This document shows positions 1 through 6,781 of a stretch of 10,629 nucleotides of DNA, piece by piece (position 1 is the stretch's first letter; each line of letters begins with the position of its first letter). The DNA comes from Prevotella sp. Its GTDB lineage: Bacteria; Bacteroidota; Bacteroidia; Bacteroidales; Bacteroidaceae. The notes below the pieces were generated by a model, which did no database searches, was not told where the DNA came from, and saw only the letters and a list, made by a program, of their open reading frames with translations. The DNA lies in contig JAFRMM010000033.1 of assembly GCA_017430675.1 (NCBI GenBank), positions 1-10,629 on the forward strand, read 5' to 3'. Position numbers and translations under genes: made by a program.

Positions 1-30
1 CCCTCCCTATAGGGAGGGTGAGGGGTGGGT
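1..30. repeat. G/C-run palindromic repeat, copy A (single unit seen)
   Basis: The unit has a perfect 7-bp hairpin (CCCTCCC, loop TATA, GGGAGGG; 1-18) followed by an arm that continues the G-runs. On the plus strand positions 12-29 hold four G-runs with loops of 1, 3 and 1 nt (GGGAGGGTGAGGGGTGGG), which fits the G-quadruplex motif. It lies 3 nt beyond the holB stop codon. Read in the sense of holB it runs from the C-rich arm to the hairpin, as do copies B-D relative to their upstream genes. The window edge cuts the far side, so a second, inverted unit could lie outside. No T-tract follows the hairpin within the window, so it is not a typical intrinsic terminator. Confidence 0.85.
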
Positions 31-33
31 CTT

Positions 34-1188
34 CTATTTTTGCAACAGCAACACGATAATATTCAGGGCCATATCGAAAAACACGATTTTAGGGTTGGCA
101 TTCTGTCCGATGTCACGAATGGCCTTCTGCATCAGTTCCGAGATGCCTATCACGTTACTTTCATTGATGAACCGAGAAAAGTTGCGTGCGAAGTTTTCCT
201 CATCCTGTGTCATATAGCACAGTTCGGGTTGATGGAAGTTGTACATGAAGTTCTCTCTGACTAATCGTAGGAAATAGGTCAGCATGCGACGTTGCTTTTC
301 GCGTCCGTACCCGCTCACGATTTCGCTCCATTTCTTTAGTTCCTTCACGTTTCGTTGCCAGGCTAACCGCATCATCATGATAAACATGTCGAGAAAGAGG
401 CGGTTTTCGTTACCAGTGTCAAGTTCTTCAAGGGCTTTTAGCCACGAACCGTTGGCTACACGAGCCAGCCGGTGAGCTTCTTCCTTGTCGATGCCTCTCC
501 GCTCAGTCAGTGCTTTTTCTATGTGATCGGTATCAATTTTCTTAACGTCAACCCGTTGGGTACGACTGGTGATGGTTTCCAGAAGCTTCTCTGGTTCTTC
601 ACAGACCATCAGAAACACCGTCTGTGTGGGTGGCTCCTCGATGAGTTTCAACAACTTGTTGGCACAGGCCAGATTCATGCGTTCAGGCAGCCATACGATG
701 CAGACTTTATACCCTCCCATCGAAGATTTCAGCGAGAGTTTGCGGTTCAGTTCGTCACTTTCAGCCTCGTAGATAATGGCCTGCTGGTTATCAGCGCGCA
801 TCATCTGCAGCCATTGGTCCATCGTGAAGTATGGACCTTCCATGAGCAGCGTGTTCCATTCCTTGGCGAAGTCATCACTGACCATTTTATGCTCCGCACT
901 CGTCCCCTTGGGCTTGACGACAGGGTAGGAGAACTGGAGGTCAGGATGCTGCCATTTGCGGAGCATGGCCTCGGCATTGGTGGTCAGTTGTGAGTTGAAT
1001 CCAGGCAACTGGCTGCCGTCTTCCTGACGTTCACCGAGCAGATAGGAAGCAAAGGCCAGTGCCAAGGCCATCTTGCCGCTGCCTGCAGGACCGCAAAGCA
1101 GCAGGGCGTGTGGCAGTCTTCCTTCCTCCACCATCTGCATCAGCCGTTGCCGGGCTTCCTCTTGTCCGATGACCTCACTGAATTTCAT
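34..1188 (-). CDS. holB: DNA polymerase III delta-prime subunit (clamp loader)
   Basis: This 384-aa AAA+ protein is the delta-prime subunit of the clamp loader, which loads the sliding clamp onto primed DNA. Seen: an N-terminal 'VIGQEEARQRL' start, a P-loop GPAGSGKM (residues 33-40), 'ACANKLLKLIEEPP' (174-187) and a sensor segment 'TITSRTQR' (205-212), followed by a helical C-terminal region. The P-loop ends in Lys-Met rather than Lys-Thr/Ser, and the Walker-B position reads 'CIVWLPERMN' without the usual DE pair, fitting a non-hydrolysing subunit. The stretch between the P-loop helix and 'HPDL' (about 52-80) contains no cysteine, although delta-prime and DnaX relatives usually carry a four-Cys zinc module there. 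The gene lies 16 intergenic nt downstream of metF; the gap carries a repeated purine stretch (AAGGACAAAGGACAAGG on the coding strand) just before ATG that may serve as ribosome binding site. DnaX (tau/gamma) is less likely because of the weak ATPase motifs and length. Confidence 0.9.
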   Translation of the reverse strand: MKFSEVIGQEEARQRLMQMVEEGRLPHALLLCGPAGSGKMALALAFASYLLGERQEDGSQLPGFNSQLTTNAEAMLRKWQHPDLQFSYPVVKPKGTSAEHKMVSDDFAKEWNTLLMEGPYFTMDQWLQMMRADNQQAIIYEAESDELNRKLSLKSSMGGYKVCIVWLPERMNLACANKLLKLIEEPPTQTVFLMVCEEPEKLLETITSRTQRVDVKKIDTDHIEKALTERRGIDKEEAHRLARVANGSWLKALEELDTGNENRLFLDMFIMMMRLAWQRNVKELKKWSEIVSGYGREKQRRMLTYFLRLVRENFMYNFHQPELCYMTQDEENFARNFSRFINESNVIGISELMQKAIRDIGQNANPKIVFFDMALNIIVLLLQK

Positions 1189-1204
1189 CCTTGTCCTTTG
1201 TCCT

Positions 1205-2167
1205 TTAGCAAATTGTCTTCACCACTTCCTTGACCGATTCCACGGCACTTACCGTATAGAAGTGAATGTTGTTTACCCCGTGTGCATAGAGGTCACGACA
1301 CTGCTGGACGGCCCATTCCACGCCCAGTTGCCTGGCATCGTCGTCGGTTTTGCATTTCACCACCTCACGGGCCAGTTCCTCGGGAATGTCACAATGGAAG
1401 GTCTTTGGCACCACCGTCAGTTGCGAGAGTTTGGCAAAGGGCTTCAGCCCCGGCACAATGGGAATGGCGATACCCATCGCACGCGCCTTCTCTACGAACC
1501 GGAAGTATTTCTCATTGTCATAGAACAACTGTGTCACGGCATATTTTGCACCGAGGTCCTGCTTCTTTTTCAGGTATTCCATGTCGCGTTCCAGATTCGG
1601 CGCTTCTTCGTGCTTTTCCGGATAGCAGGCCACGCCGAACGAGAATTTCTCTCCGGGATGCTTGATGGGTGTGCCGTCGCGGAAATAGCCGTCGTTGAAC
1701 TTCACCACCTGCTCGATGAGTTGTGTCGTATGGCGGTAGCCTCCGCGGATCGGCGTGAATGTCTTCTGGTCCTGTGCCTTGTCGCCTCGGAGCAGCAGCA
1801 CGTCGTTGATGCCTAAGAACTGCAGGTCGATGAGTTCATACTCAATGTCTTCAGCCGTGGCACCACTACAGATGATGTGCGGAATCACCGGCAACTGATA
1901 GCGTTGCTGAATGGCGGCGGCAATGGCGATTGTGCCGGGTCGGCGGCGTATGCGCTGGCGCTCAAAGTTACCGTCTTCCAGTTCCCGATAGACATATTCC
2001 GAGTGGTGGGTGGTGATGTTGATATATTTCGGATTAAACTCCTTCAGTATGTCGATGGTGCTGAACAGCGCCTCCGTGCCGTTACCCTTCAGGGGCGGCA
2101 ATACCTCAAACGAGAAGCCTTTTTCCTCTTTTACCTGTCCGTTTTCCAGTAAGTCGATGACTTTCAT
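1205..2167 (-). CDS. metF: 5,10-methylenetetrahydrofolate reductase
   Basis: The gene encodes a 320-aa FAD-dependent enzyme that reduces methylene-THF to methyl-THF, the methyl donor for methionine synthesis, in the cytoplasm. Family signatures are visible in order: 'FSFEVLPP' near the N-terminus (matching the SFEFFPP block with the catalytic Glu), 'NITTHH', 'HIICSGAT' followed by 'LGINDVLLLRGD' (FAD/folate pocket), 'FGVACYPEKH', 'GAKYAVTQLFYD' and 'PIVPGLKP', then C-terminal 'GVNNIHFYTV'. Length agrees with bacterial MetF (about 300 aa). The ATG at 2167 (MKVIDLLENG) is preferred over an in-frame ATG at 2191, because a good -7 promoter box (2189-2196) would otherwise lie within the coding region and the extra 8 residues do not resemble the family. 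It probably leads a metF-holB transcript. Confidence 0.93.
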   Translation of the reverse strand: MKVIDLLENGQVKEEKGFSFEVLPPLKGNGTEALFSTIDILKEFNPKYINITTHHSEYVYRELEDGNFERQRIRRRPGTIAIAAAIQQRYQLPVIPHIICSGATAEDIEYELIDLQFLGINDVLLLRGDKAQDQKTFTPIRGGYRHTTQLIEQVVKFNDGYFRDGTPIKHPGEKFSFGVACYPEKHEEAPNLERDMEYLKKKQDLGAKYAVTQLFYDNEKYFRFVEKARAMGIAIPIVPGLKPFAKLSQLTVVPKTFHCDIPEELAREVVKCKTDDDARQLGVEWAVQQCRDLYAHGVNNIHFYTVSAVESVKEVVKTIC

Positions 2168-2188
2168 TTCTATTATTGTAAATCGGTG

Positions 2189-2196
2189 CAAATTTA
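2189..2196 (-). promoter_or_regulatory. Putative -7 box for metF
   Basis: On the minus strand this reads TAAATTTG, an exact match to the Bacteroidetes sigma-ABfr -7 consensus TAnnTTTG, placed 21 nt before the chosen metF start. The nearest upstream TTG lies about 23 nt away, slightly beyond the usual spacing, so the -33 element is weak. The rest of the 134-bp divergent gap is AT-rich. On the plus strand a weaker candidate for the sugar transporter is TTG (2237-2239), 21 nt, then TAATTTAA (2261-2268). Confidence 0.5.
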
Positions 2197-2301
2197 CGAA
2201 ATTTTCTTGTCATTCCATTCAATTTAACAATAAATCTTGGGGAAAACGGTTATTAAAACGTAATTTAAAGTAGAAATATCATACAAAACACCTTAATAAA
2301 A

Positions 2302-3771
2302 ATGAATCAAACTCAGAATGGTAGCAAAGCCTACCTTATTTCTATCGTGATGGTAGCCGTCTTAGGCGGCTTGCTCTTCGGTTACGACACCGCAGTTATC
2401 TCTGGAGCCGAGAAGGGTCTCCAGGCGTTTTTCATGGAAGCCAAGGATTTCGCCTACACAGATGGGTGGCATGGCTTTACGTCAGCATCAGCCCTTATTG
2501 GCTGTATCATCGGTTCTGCCCTTTCGGGTTATCTGGCCACCAACCTTGGGCGCAAGAAGTCGCTCATCATTGCCGGTTTGCTGTTCTTTATTTCTGCTTT
2601 AGGCAGCATGGATCCCGAGTTCCTTTTCTTTGAGCATGGCGTCCCGACCTATTCGCTGCTGCTGATGTTCAATGTTTACCGTATTATCGGCGGTATTGGC
2701 GTGGGACTGGCTTCGGCTATCTGCCCAATGTATATTGGTGAGGTGGCTCCCTCAAACATCCGCGGTATGCTTGTCTCTTGGAACCAGTTTGCCATTATCT
2801 TCGGTCAGTTGGTGGTCTATTTCGTCAACTTCTTCATCTTGGGCGACCATATTCAGCCGCTCGTGGAAGAGATGGGTAAGGGCCTTGCCGCCATCGACCC
2901 CAGGGCACAGTGGACGGTGACCACCGGATGGCGTTATATGTTCGGTTCTGAAGCCGTTCCTGCAGGACTCTTCGCCCTGCTCATCTGCTTCGTGCCCGAG
3001 ACTCCGCGCTATCTTGTCAGTATCAATCAGGATCAGAAGGCACTCGGTATTCTGTCGAAGATTAACGGCAGTGAGCGTGCCATGCAGATTCTGCAGGACA
3101 TCAAGGATACCATGGTCGTGAAGACCGAGAAGTTGATGACCTACGGCTTTATGTGCATCTTCATCGGCATCATGCTCAGCGTGTTCCAGCAGGCAGTAGG
3201 TATTAACGCCGTGCTCTACTACGCTCCGCGTATCTTCGGTGACATGGGCATGGACAACCCGATGATGATTACTGTCTTCATGGGTATCATCAACATCCTG
3301 TTCACCCTCGTGGCTATCTTCACCGTAGAGAAATGGGGCCGCAAGCCGCTGCTTATCTACGGTTCTCTGGGTATGGCTCTCGGCGCCTTCGGTGTTGCCG
3401 TCACCTTCGGACATACCGGTCTTGAATTCCTCACGGCAGCCAGTCTGTTGGTCTATAGTGCCTCGTTCATGTTCTCGTGGGGTCCCATCACCTGGGTGCT
3501 CATTGCCGAGATATTCCCCAACACCATCCGTGGTGGAGCCGTTGCCATTGCTGTGGCCTTCCAGTGGATATTCAACTTCATCGTGAGCAGCACATTCGTT
3601 CCGATGTTCAACATGCACCTCACCGAGGGCGACGACTTCGGACACTGGTTCACCTATGGTCTCTACGGCGTTATCTGTGTGATTGCTGCCATCTTCGTTT
3701 GGAAACTTGTTCCTGAAACCAAGGGCAAGACGCTTGAAGACATGACGGCTCTCTGGAAAAACCGGAAATAG
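2302..3771 (+). CDS. xylE: XylE-type sugar:proton symporter (MFS sugar porter)
   Basis: This 489-aa, 12-helix inner-membrane protein of the sugar porter family has nearly the length of E. coli XylE (491 aa). Signature motifs seen: GYDTAVISG with Asp29 (proton-coupling position), 'NLGRKK' (81-86), 'YIGEVAPSNIRG' (144-155), 'PETPRYL' (232-238), 'QQAVGIN' (296-302), 'EKWGRKP' (343-349), 'WGPITWVLIAEIFP' (393-406), 'FQWIFN' (420-425) and 'VPETKGKTLE' (470-479). The Gln-Gln, Asn, Trp and Gln-Trp positions that line the D-xylose/glucose site of XylE are kept, so an aldopentose or hexose substrate is likely; the exact sugar cannot be told from sequence. The gene stands alone on its strand, divergent from metF and convergent with the esterase, and ends at a shared terminator. 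Given its neighbours, uptake of a plant-wall sugar is plausible (inference). Confidence 0.88.
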   Translation: MNQTQNGSKAYLISIVMVAVLGGLLFGYDTAVISGAEKGLQAFFMEAKDFAYTDGWHGFTSASALIGCIIGSALSGYLATNLGRKKSLIIAGLLFFISALGSMDPEFLFFEHGVPTYSLLLMFNVYRIIGGIGVGLASAICPMYIGEVAPSNIRGMLVSWNQFAIIFGQLVVYFVNFFILGDHIQPLVEEMGKGLAAIDPRAQWTVTTGWRYMFGSEAVPAGLFALLICFVPETPRYLVSINQDQKALGILSKINGSERAMQILQDIKDTMVVKTEKLMTYGFMCIFIGIMLSVFQQAVGINAVLYYAPRIFGDMGMDNPMMITVFMGIINILFTLVAIFTVEKWGRKPLLIYGSLGMALGAFGVAVTFGHTGLEFLTAASLLVYSASFMFSWGPITWVLIAEIFPNTIRGGAVAIAVAFQWIFNFIVSSTFVPMFNMHLTEGDDFGHWFTYGLYGVICVIAAIFVWKLVPETKGKTLEDMTALWKNRK

Positions 3772-3793
3772 CAGTCGTCACCTCAAACCCATA

Positions 3794-3836
3794 AAAAAAC
3801 GCAGGAGTGCATAGTTTTTGTGCTCCTGCGTTTTTT
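3794..3836. terminator. Bidirectional intrinsic terminator
   Basis: An 18-bp stem (left arm 3794-3811, right arm 3819-3836) with a 7-nt loop joins an A-run on the left and a T-run on the right. The GC-rich core is ACGCAGGAG/CTCCTGCGT, extended inward by two G-U-type pairs and outward by six A-T pairs. With A6 on one side and T6 on the other it gives hairpin plus U-tract on either strand, serving both the symporter gene and the convergent esterase gene. The right arm ends directly against the esterase stop codon at 3837. Confidence 0.9.
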
Positions 3837-5150
3837 CTATTTCAACTGTTTCAACAGCCATTCCATGTGGCTGTACTCCGTGGCCTCCGATGTCCAATGC
3901 TCGTTGACGGGCGTGATGAGCGATTCCTTTTCACACGTCAGCGTGTTCCATACGGCATAACTGGTGGTAGGCGGACAAGTGTCATCGTTGTAACCCCATG
4001 TAAGACGGATCCTGGCCTTCACGTAGCGGGCAAAGTTCACCACATCGTAGTAGGCCATCGTATGGATCTTTTCCGTAGTGAGCATCCCGTTCATACGGTT
4101 GAAATGGGGATAGCCGCCCGTGCGTCCTTTTTCTGCATAGCCCGCCATGTCGCTCAGGGCAGGATGGTTGGCCACACAGAGCGTGACACGAGGATCAAGT
4201 CCTGCGGTGACGATGGCCAATGCCCCTCCCTGAGAACCTCCCTGAACGGCCACATTGCGACCGTCCCATTCAGGCAGTGAAGTGAGCAGGTCAATGCAGC
4301 GCACACAAGCCAGATAGACACGTTTCATGTAGTAGTTGTCGCAGTTGTCAAGTCCCTGGCAGAGATAGCCGTTGGGATCCGTATTGAGCGCGCGGCTGAT
4401 TTCGTTGAACTGTTCCGTGGTCATACGGGGGTCAAGTCCGTGGATTTCCATCTCCAGACGGATGAAACCGTTCTCTGCATAATACTTGTGACGCAGGGGC
4501 TCCTTGATGGTCTTCACACCGGCACCCGGCGGACAGAGTACCACAGGGCAACTGCCTTTCCCGGCATTCTTCGGATAGAACAGATAGCCGTAGATACACT
4601 GGCCGCGCCGGTTGAGTTGCAGGCGGATGAGCCAGCAATCTACCTTGTCTGTGCAATATTCCGCAGCCCTTTCGCGGGTGTAGGTCAGGGGGAAAGCGGC
4701 GGCCTCCTCCTTGGCCTTGTCCCAGAAAGCCTTGAAGTCGGCAGGCTCCTTGGTGTAAGGCTGGATTTTGTCAGCAGAAAAGCCTACCTTGATGTGATGG
4801 CCGTATTCCTTTCCGTCGCAGGTGATGTGCAGGCGCAGGTCACGGAACCCCGGCGTCTTCCGCGTTCCCATATTGATCAGCGCGCGTCCGTTCCTGAGTT
4901 TGACAGAACCCTGCTCATCGTCGGGCAGCATATCGTTGCCGATGGAGTAACTGACCGTTCCCTCCTGCGGAATGCCATACTTGAAGAACTGCACCTCCAC
5001 CGTGGCCTTCTGCCCCGTTTCATAGAGCCAGTCGGCATGGTCGGGCGTAGTCACCCACAGGTAATCAGAACGATAGGGATAATTTTCCGCCCGCAAGGCA
5101 GCGCAGAAAACAAGTGCCGTCAAGGCAACCGTCATGCATAATCTTCTCAT
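3837..5150 (-). CDS. Secreted CE7-like acetyl (xylan) esterase
   Basis: The 437-aa product has a signal peptide (MRR, hydrophobic core to about residue 19, likely cleavage after ALRA-21), a beta-rich Ig-like N-terminal region (about 25-125), and an alpha/beta-hydrolase domain of the acetyl xylan esterase (AXE1/CE7) type. Nucleophile elbow GGSQGG gives Ser306; 'GYNDDTCPP' gives Asp389 at the position equivalent to the CE7 catalytic Asp three residues before the conserved CPP; 'VNEHW' gives His418. 'PPGAG' (207-211) probably shapes the oxyanion region. The family removes acetyl groups from xylan or xylo-oligosaccharides and some members also act on cephalosporin C; the polymer acted on here is unknown. 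Export fits action in the periplasm or outside. The gene is divergent from aldA, across a 191-bp shared promoter region, and next to rhamnoside-related genes, so acetylated pectin is another possible target (inference). Confidence 0.82.
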   Translation of the reverse strand: MRRLCMTVALTALVFCAALRAENYPYRSDYLWVTTPDHADWLYETGQKATVEVQFFKYGIPQEGTVSYSIGNDMLPDDEQGSVKLRNGRALINMGTRKTPGFRDLRLHITCDGKEYGHHIKVGFSADKIQPYTKEPADFKAFWDKAKEEAAAFPLTYTRERAAEYCTDKVDCWLIRLQLNRRGQCIYGYLFYPKNAGKGSCPVVLCPPGAGVKTIKEPLRHKYYAENGFIRLEMEIHGLDPRMTTEQFNEISRALNTDPNGYLCQGLDNCDNYYMKRVYLACVRCIDLLTSLPEWDGRNVAVQGGSQGGALAIVTAGLDPRVTLCVANHPALSDMAGYAEKGRTGGYPHFNRMNGMLTTEKIHTMAYYDVVNFARYVKARIRLTWGYNDDTCPPTTSYAVWNTLTCEKESLITPVNEHWTSEATEYSHMEWLLKQLK

Positions 5151-5182
5151 AATCTTTTTTTTGATGTGCTTAGTAGTGCTTG

Positions 5183-5190
5183 CAAAAATA
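5183..5190 (-). promoter_or_regulatory. Putative -7 box for the acetyl esterase gene
   Basis: On the minus strand this reads TATTTTTG, matching TAnnTTTG, 32 nt before the esterase ATG. No convincing TTG-type -33 element was seen at 19-21 nt upstream, and the region is AT-rich, so a chance match is possible. Confidence 0.45.
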
Positions 5191-5288
5191 AGGATAATCT
5201 TTGAAAGCCGATGCTTGAAAAATGATAAAACAGTCTTTATTTTTGATTTTTTTGCGATGGGGGAGAAGCAAGTATGGAGTTTTTTCTT

Positions 5289-5296
5289 TATATTTG
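5289..5296 (+). promoter_or_regulatory. Putative -7 box for aldA-GH106
   Basis: TATATTTG matches TAnnTTTG exactly and lies 45 nt before the aldA ATG. A second match, TATTTTTG at 5238-5245, lies about 50 nt further upstream and could be an alternative promoter. No clear -33 box was found for the proximal site. Between the esterase and aldA promoters no clear palindromic operator was recognised. Confidence 0.5.
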
Positions 5297-5341
5297 CGGT
5301 CAGAAACTTTTAACTAATTACTAACAAACAATCTGAAAGAC

Positions 5342-6781
5342 ATGAAAGATTTGAAAATGTACATCAACGGCCAGTTTGTGGAGAGCCGTTCGGGTGAGTG
5401 GATTGAAGTATTGAACCCCAGCACGGAGGAAGTGACCTCGCGCCAGCCTGCAGGTACGGTGGAGGATGTGAACGAAGCCGTGGAGGCTGCATACGCGGCC
5501 CAGAAGAAATGGGCGAAGGTGCCTGCTGCCGAGCGTGCCGTCTATCTGCATAAGATTGCCGACGGCATCCGTGCCAACTTCGACAAGTTCCAGGAGATCA
5601 TTGTCCGTGAGCAGGGTAAGACACAGGCGCTTGCCGGTGTGGAAGTGGGTGTCACTGCCACTTATTTCGACTATATGGCTGAGTTTGCCCGCCGCATTGA
5701 GGGTGAGGTGATTCAGAGTGATGCCCCCAACGAGACGATGATTCTCGTGAAGAAGCCTATCGGTGTGGCTGCCGGTATCCTGCCTTGGAACTTCCCGTTC
5801 TTCCTCATTGCCCGTAAGGCTGCCGCCGCCCTGATAACAGGCTGCTCCATCGTTATCAAGCCTGCTCAGATTACGCCCGAGAACTGTACGGAGATCTGTA
5901 AGGTGGTTCATGAGAGTGGTCTGCCTGCCGGTCTGTTCAATGTGGTGACAGGTAAGGGTTCCGTGGTTGGTAATGCGCTGGCCAGTCATCCCAAGGTGGG
6001 CATCGTGAGCCTGACAGGTTCTGTTGGAGCCGGTGTGAAGATTATGGAAGCCGCTGCTCCGAATATCACCAAGGTGAGCCTCGAACTGGGTGGTAAGGCC
6101 CCGGCCATCGTATTCCCCGATGCCGACCTTGAACTGGCTGCTCAGGCCATTCTGGAGAGCCGCATCGGCAACACCGGTCAGATTTGTAACAATGCCGAGC
6201 GCGTTTATGTACACAAGGATATCAAGAAGGAATTCACCGATCTCATCGTGAAGAAGTTCAAGGCCGTGAAGTATGGCAATCCTGCCATTGAGAAGGATGT
6301 CGATATGGGGCCGCTGGTGGAGAAGGCTGCACTGGAGAGTGTGACGAAGAAGGTGAACCACGCCGTGGAGCAGGGAGCCAAGATTCTTTGTGGCGGTGCT
6401 CCCGTTGAGGGCAAGGGCTACTTCTATCCTGCAACGGTGCTTGACAACTGTACTCAGGATATGGACATCATCCATGAGGAGACCTTCGGCCCGGTGCTGC
6501 CATTGGTGGAGTTCGACAACATCGACCAGATCATCGAGTGGGCCAACGATTGCGAATACGGTCTTGCCTCTTCGGTATTCACCAAGGACATCGACACCGC
6601 TACACGCATCTGCCGTGAGATTGAGTTCGGCGAGACTTATATCAACCGCATGCACTTCGAGGCCATCCAGGGCTTCCATGCAGGTGTGAAGAAATCAGGT
6701 ATTGGTGGTGCTGATGGTAAGCATGGCATGGAGGAATACCTCGTCACGAAGGTGGTCTATCTTGATACTCACTATGAGTAG
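5342..6781 (+). CDS. aldA: Lactaldehyde dehydrogenase (AldA-type aldehyde dehydrogenase)
   Basis: The cytoplasmic 479-aa enzyme is the same length as E. coli AldA and recognisably similar throughout. AldA oxidises L-lactaldehyde, formed by aldolase cleavage in L-rhamnose and L-fucose breakdown, to L-lactate with NAD; glycolaldehyde is also a substrate. Seen: 'GILPWNFPFFLIARK' with Asn150, 'IVIKPAQITP' with Lys173, 'LTGSVGAG' (224-231), 'LELGGKAP' with Glu248, 'NTGQICNNAERVY' with nucleophile Cys282, 'HEETFGPVLP', and near the C-terminus 'FGETYINR' and 'QGFHAGVKKSGIGGADGKHG', the latter two very like AldA. The ATG follows an AT-rich leader. Its stop overlaps the start of the GH106 gene (ATGAGTAG), so the two are probably translated from one mRNA, linking rhamnoside hydrolysis with lactaldehyde oxidation. 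Glycolaldehyde or another aldehyde as main substrate cannot be excluded. Confidence 0.9.
   Translation: MKDLKMYINGQFVESRSGEWIEVLNPSTEEVTSRQPAGTVEDVNEAVEAAYAAQKKWAKVPAAERAVYLHKIADGIRANFDKFQEIIVREQGKTQALAGVEVGVTATYFDYMAEFARRIEGEVIQSDAPNETMILVKKPIGVAAGILPWNFPFFLIARKAAAALITGCSIVIKPAQITPENCTEICKVVHESGLPAGLFNVVTGKGSVVGNALASHPKVGIVSLTGSVGAGVKIMEAAAPNITKVSLELGGKAPAIVFPDADLELAAQAILESRIGNTGQICNNAERVYVHKDIKKEFTDLIVKKFKAVKYGNPAIEKDVDMGPLVEKAALESVTKKVNHAVEQGAKILCGGAPVEGKGYFYPATVLDNCTQDMDIIHEETFGPVLPLVEFDNIDQIIEWANDCEYGLASSVFTKDIDTATRICREIEFGETYINRMHFEAIQGFHAGVKKSGIGGADGKHGMEEYLVTKVVYLDTHYE

Noticed and set aside
2168..2191. In-frame ATG at 2191 as the metF start
   Set aside because: The added residues do not look like MetF and the -7 box at 2189-2196 would then overlap the start codon.
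2752..3645. Minus-strand open frame (297 codons) opposite the sugar symporter gene
   Set aside because: Composition is His/Glu/Asp-rich low-complexity, mirror of a membrane-protein gene; the plus strand carries all sugar porter motifs.
5321..6679. Long minus-strand open frame (452 codons) opposite aldA
   Set aside because: It is antisense to a full-length, motif-complete AldA; its translation is rich in His, Leu and Thr with no recognisable domain, as expected from the mirror of a codon-biased gene.
6702..6773. Upstream in-frame ATG at 6702 as the GH106 start
   Set aside because: It lies 80 nt inside aldA and adds residues that mirror the aldA reading in another frame; the ATG at 6774 gives the classic short stop/start overlap and a basic signal-peptide start.
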